DNA from: Bacteroidota bacterium
Lineage (GTDB): Bacteria > Bacteroidota > Bacteroidia > Chitinophagales > LD1
Length of the DNA: 64,000 bases
Assembly (NCBI GenBank): GCA_016715625.1
Contig: JADJZU010000011.1
Location: 13,374 to 77,373, forward strand
Direction of reading: 5' to 3'
Below, one piece after another: positions 63,482 through 64,000 of this stretch. The notes below the pieces were generated by a model that saw nothing but the letters and a program-made list of their open reading frames with translations, was not told the DNA's origin and searched no databases. Each line of letters starts with the position of its first letter. Position 1 is the stretch's first letter. The position numbers and the translations under genes were made by a program.

Positions 63482-64000
63482 ATGAAAAAGAAAACTTTAC
63501 TTTCAAAGATTTGCGCTCTCTTTATTCGGTCTCGGTTTGCTTATGGCTATGCAGGCCCAAACCCCCCGCTTTTCAATCGCATTGGTGGAAACCCGATGGT
63601 GATGGATACTCGGTGCTCAGACGGTAATACCGTTTTACCTGGGCGCCCTGTTCCTATTATCTGGGCTCCGATGAGAAATTTGCTTGTTTGTAGATATCGG
63701 CACCGGCAAGCCCTGATACCAGTTGGGTAAACCCCGACCAAACCGTCTACACCGCTATCCTCCGATGGCAGTGGCGGCTATTTTATAGGCGGCAGCTTTA
63801 CGCAGGTAAACGGCAGCCCCGCGCTCGCCCTGGCACGCATCAACAGCGATGGCACCTTGAATGCTTTTAATACCGGGCTCACCGCCTATGGCACCGTTTG
63901 GTCGCTGCAGTTGGTCGGAAATACCTTGTATGTAGCCGGAGATTATAACGAAATAGGCGGCATCAGTCGCTCGCAACTATCGGCTATTGATATTACGACC
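63482..64000 (+). CDS. Secreted delta-60-repeat (DUF5122) beta-propeller protein, 3' partial and indel-broken
   Basis: Starts MKKKTLLSKICALFI at 63482. With a one-base shift near 63530 the signal peptide continues as LLMAMQAQ, so the protein is exported. After a region with several further indels (63540-63760), a clean frame from 63761 to the window end reads SDGSGGYFIGGSFTQVNGS, then LARINSDGTLNAFNTG and LYVAGDYNEIGGI. These blocks are the DUF5122/delta-60 repeat pattern of extracellular seven-bladed propellers in Bacteroidota, many of which carry T9SS tails. The C-terminus lies beyond the window, so a sorting domain cannot be checked. Confidence 0.6.

Noticed and set aside
1..64000. Insertion sequences, prophage, integron or plasmid origin
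   Set aside because: No transposase, integrase, recombinase, replication protein or terminal inverted repeats were found on either strand.

Overview
The window comes from a member of the Bacteroidota, most likely the Chitinophagales/Sphingobacteriales side. The evidence is five predicted type IX secretion system (T9SS) cargo proteins with type A or type B sorting tails, SprB repeats, a DUF4856-imelysin-HTTM lipoprotein operon, LytS/LytTR two-component genes and the DinB, DUF4397 and DUF6056 families. No phage, integrase, transposase, CRISPR or T9SS machinery genes were seen. Genus cannot be told from this.

Layout. 1-2.9 kb (minus): DUF4856 lipoprotein, imelysin lipoprotein and HTTM membrane protein, an iron/metal-uptake-like operon running off the left edge. 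3.1-7.05 kb (plus): FabG-like reductase, a VWA-type membrane protein and a secreted unknown. 7.05-8.4 kb (minus): DUF6056 membrane protein. 8.6-20.6 kb: a 4,016-residue SprB-repeat adhesin with a type B T9SS tail. 20.7-30.7 kb: TPR protein, outer-membrane barrel protein, ALDH7-type aldehyde dehydrogenase, secreted alpha/alpha-toroid protein, secreted serine hydrolase, a ten-copy 42-bp tandem repeat and a three-unit DUF4397 protein. 30.9-36.4 kb (plus): a MacA/MacB-like exporter (adaptor, permease, ATPase) overlapping a LytS-type kinase and LytTR regulator, then DinB. 36.4-41.5 kb (minus): a second SprB-repeat adhesin split by one extra base. 41.7 kb: tRNA-Gln(TTG). 41.9-47.3 kb: lipocalin-like protein plus a beta-helix/glycine-rich/SprB adhesin. 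47.5-52.5 kb: sucD, lipoprotein, SDR, 3-hydroxybutyryl-CoA dehydrogenase, TPR and VOC proteins. 52.6-58.1 kb (minus): tripartite RND efflux operon with a frame-broken permease. 58.3-61.2 kb: choice-of-anchor J cargo. 61.3-64 kb: VOC gene, hairpin, a second ~42-bp palindromic tandem array, an unknown gene and the start of a delta-60 propeller gene, the last two full of indels.

The strongest novelty is in the surface adhesins. The 12-kb gene has the architecture of the shorter paralogue (5 + 1 + 7 SprB units) with 24 extra units inserted. These behave as eight copies of a three-unit, 675-bp cassette, and the block spans exactly 5,400 bp between equivalent cysteine codons. Two unrelated ~42-bp palindrome-bearing intergenic arrays (27.6 and 61.8 kb) are the other unexplained structures.

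Caution: otherwise intact reading frames are broken by small indels near 272, 39,675, 48,884, 54,389, 55,132 and 56,433, and repeatedly from 62.4 to 63.8 kb. Several lie in homopolymers, so sequencing or assembly error is the simplest explanation and gene inactivation should not be assumed.
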